Assembly: GCA_028688175.1 (NCBI GenBank)
Contig: JAQTYS010000039.1
Location: 1 to 14,602 of the forward strand
Length of the DNA stretch: 14,602 bases
Origin: Methanothrix sp.
GTDB lineage: Archaea > Halobacteriota > Methanosarcinia > Methanotrichales > Methanotrichaceae
Reading direction: 5' to 3'
Part shown: in pieces, positions 13,042-14,602 of the stretch
Layout of the letters: each line of letters starts with the position of its first letter
Position numbering within the stretch: the stretch's first letter is position 1
The notes under the pieces: model-generated
Databases searched by the model: none
What the model saw: the letters and a program-made list of their open reading frames with translations, nothing else
What the model was told of the DNA's origin: nothing
Made by a program: the position numbers and the translations under genes

Positions 13042-14040
13042 ATGAAGACCTACGCCTTTGAGCTGTCCGGGGAGCATGAAACCCTGCCAAGAAGCGAGGC
13101 TCTCGCCCTGGTGGAGATTTACTCCACCCGTTTTTCCCAGGTCGCTTTTCTGGACCAGTGTCTGATAGTGGAGGCAGAAAACCTCGATGTGCAAATGGTG
13201 GCCAGTCGTCTGGCCATGACCCATCGCATCATAGAGGTGCTGGCCATCTGCGACGCGAACCTTGAGGCACTTGGGAGGGCGACAAGCCAATTGGATCTGC
13301 CTCGCCAGAAATATTTGGTCCGGGCCCGACGCATCAAAGATGCCGCACCTGCGGCTGATGCCGTTGAGCGCGAGGTGGGGCGTATCCTTTTTCAGAGAGG
13401 CTACAAAGCGGACCTTAAAAGGCCGGAGATGGTGCTGCGGTCAATCATCACCTCCTCAAGAATCGTGTTGGGGCGCGAGGCTGGCAGATGTGATAGAAGC
13501 TCCTTTGAGGCACGCCGGCCTCACCTCAAGCCCTTTTTCCATCCAGGCGTGCTTATGCCGCGCATGGCCCGCTCGCTGATCAATCTCACCCAGGCTCGTG
13601 CAGGCGAGATGCTGCTCGATCCCTTTGCCGGAACCTGCGGCATCCTGATTGAAGCCTGCCTGATCGGCATAAAGGGGCTTGGCATAGAGGTTCAGGTCCG
13701 TCTGGTCAAGGGTGCTTTATGCAATTTGCATACGCTTGACTGCTCTCTTTTATTGGGGGATGCGAAGTGCTTGCCGCTACGAGACTCTTCTATCGATGCT
13801 GCTGTTCTGGACATACCCTACGGAAGGTCTGCCAAGATTCTGGCAAAGTCAAAGGATTTCCTCCTGCAGGAGAGTCTAAGGGAACTCTTCCGGGTAATCA
13901 AGCCTGGACAGCGCATGGTAATCGTGGCGGACAGCTCGCTTGACGGCGTGCTCGCGAATGCCGGCTTCGAGATAATGCAAAAACATACAGACCGCGTGCA
14001 TGGAAGCCTTACAAGGCAAATATTCCTCTGTCGCAGATGA
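13042..14040 (+). CDS. trmG10: tRNA (guanine10-N2)-methyltransferase, archaeal Trm-G10/Trm11
   Basis: Makes m2G and m2,2G at position 10 of tRNA. 332 residues. The N-terminal half (about 1-140) is the THUMP-containing RNA-binding part, low in motif content. The Rossmann methyltransferase is marked by PFFHPGVLMPRMARSLINL (about 164-182), the SAM loop LLDPFAGTCGILIEA (191-205), acidic GIEVQVRLVKGALCNL, GDAKCLPLRDSSID (239-252) and the catalytic DIPYGRSA (257-264). The last is a D-I-PY variant of the usual DPPY. The start ATG is three bases past the phosphotransferase stop, with AAGG before it. The S-adenosylhomocysteine it releases is the substrate of ahcY two genes upstream. Confidence 0.9.
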   Translation: MKTYAFELSGEHETLPRSEALALVEIYSTRFSQVAFLDQCLIVEAENLDVQMVASRLAMTHRIIEVLAICDANLEALGRATSQLDLPRQKYLVRARRIKDAAPAADAVEREVGRILFQRGYKADLKRPEMVLRSIITSSRIVLGREAGRCDRSSFEARRPHLKPFFHPGVLMPRMARSLINLTQARAGEMLLDPFAGTCGILIEACLIGIKGLGIEVQVRLVKGALCNLHTLDCSLLLGDAKCLPLRDSSIDAAVLDIPYGRSAKILAKSKDFLLQESLRELFRVIKPGQRMVIVADSSLDGVLANAGFEIMQKHTDRVHGSLTRQIFLCRR

Positions 14041-14059
14041 TGCTAAAATGGTGATGAAA

Positions 14060-14079
14060 AGAGGCTTCTCTAGGCCTCT
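14060..14079 (-). terminator. hairpin with T-run ending the cmi4-like transcript
   Basis: AGAGGC (14060-14065) and GCCTCT (14074-14079) form a perfect 6-bp stem with an eight-base loop, overlapping the stop codon of the cmi4-like gene. On the minus strand it is followed by TTTT. It lies in the short space between two convergent genes. Confidence 0.5.
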
Positions 14080-14602
14080 GCTGCCTCATAGTCGGTATCG
14101 ATGGTGTCCTGTAGGCCATCTTCGGTATGAGCTGTAACCATGCGCTCGGATACATCCTGATCGGAGAGTATCTCCAAGAAACGCTTGGTGTATCCATCTC
14201 TCTCAGACGCTTTTTGGCTATCGAAGATATTCCTGTACTCAGATATGGTAGAGGGAGCTACCCTCAGAATTCCGGCCATCTCTTTGACGGATTTGCTAGC
14301 TTCTGTTAGACGGAGAAATTCATCTTTATCGAAAGGAGGCTTCAAATCAGTCTCCCGGAATAAGTGGAGCTTGATTCGGGCTCTGCTGACGGTTTTGTTA
14401 AGGGCTCGATCGCCCAATTGCTCTGCGATCTCAGTATCGCTTAATCTCTTGTAAAACAGCCTGACAACTGATGACAACTGCTCAGCAGTCAGCTTTGTCT
14501 GGATGCCGTATTGTTTTATCATCTCCTGGACCACACTCAATAAAGCGCGTTCAATCTCGCCGCTTCCCCGGAGACTACCATGACGGGTGGCCTGCTTCTC
14601 CA
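14070..14602 (-). CDS. cmi4-like double helix-turn-helix protein, N-terminus cut by window edge
   Basis: 176 residues are visible; no stop occurs up to the window edge, so the true start lies outside. Two helix-turn-helix-like segments are readable, LSDTEIAEQLGDRALNKTVSRARIKLHLF and KSVKEMAGILRVAPSTISEYRNIF. The C-terminal TEDGLQDTIDTDYEAAE, and RHGSL and SVVRLFYKR further in, resemble archaeal proteins annotated as conditioned medium-induced protein 4, as I recall them from haloarchaea and methanogens. A DNA-binding regulator role is therefore inferred; targets are unknown. A TTG at 14540 could be mistaken for the start, but homologous-looking sequence (ATRHGSLRGSGEIERAL) continues upstream of it. 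Confidence 0.65.
   Translation of the reverse strand, partial: EKQATRHGSLRGSGEIERALLSVVQEMIKQYGIQTKLTAEQLSSVVRLFYKRLSDTEIAEQLGDRALNKTVSRARIKLHLFRETDLKPPFDKDEFLRLTEASKSVKEMAGILRVAPSTISEYRNIFDSQKASERDGYTKRFLEILSDQDVSERMVTAHTEDGLQDTIDTDYEAAEA

Overview
The window looks like a chromosomal segment of a methanogenic archaeon, most likely of the Methanosarcinales/Methanotrichales (Methanothrix-like). This is inferred from an archaeal tRNA-modification set (Trm5 and Trm11/Trm-G10 types), from DUF1699, DUF1890 and DUF1894 proteins that I know only from methanogens, from a cmi4-like double helix-turn-helix protein, and from TATA-type promoters with GGAGGTG-like ribosome binding sites. No rRNA, tRNA or CRISPR array was recognised.

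Layout. Positions 30-2396 (minus): a TrkH-type potassium transporter with an unusual insertion, then an exported SNase-like protein. Positions 2397-2782: a degraded stretch with an IS-like hairpin and the C-terminal remnant of an unknown gene. Positions 2779-3560 (minus): a membrane-anchored Cas4-like nuclease split into two overlapping reading frames. Positions 3633-5186 (plus): Trm5 tRNA methyltransferase and a small exported protein. Positions 5442-5849 (minus): DUF1699. Positions 5915-8775 (minus): a compact sulfur-transfer and molybdopterin cluster that reads, in transcription order, small Gly-Gly sulfur carrier, E1-like activating enzyme, DUF1890, DUF1894, MoaD, MoaE, CutA. Positions 9134-10500: a 45-codon gene interrupted by a TnpB-only IS200/IS605-type element (about 9153-10381). 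Positions 10659-14040 (plus): adenosylhomocysteinase, an APH-fold phosphotransferase and Trm-G10. Positions 14070-14602 (minus): the 3' part of a cmi4-like regulator.

How the genes fit together. One E1-like enzyme sits near two ubiquitin-like carriers (positions 8581-8775 and 6633-6911). It could supply sulfur for tRNA 2-thiolation through one and for molybdopterin through the other, with MoaE as synthase partner. Molybdopterin would serve the Mo/W formylmethanofuran dehydrogenase of methanogens. The two tRNA methyltransferases produce S-adenosylhomocysteine, which adenosylhomocysteinase removes.

The most interesting points are three. The TnpB element has inserted six codons into a small gene whose frame can be rebuilt exactly, and its presumed guide would recognise the start codon of the intact allele. 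The Cas4-like protein has its Fe-S and active-site residues divided between two membrane-anchored polypeptides. The diglycine codons of moaD double as the ribosome binding site of moaE.
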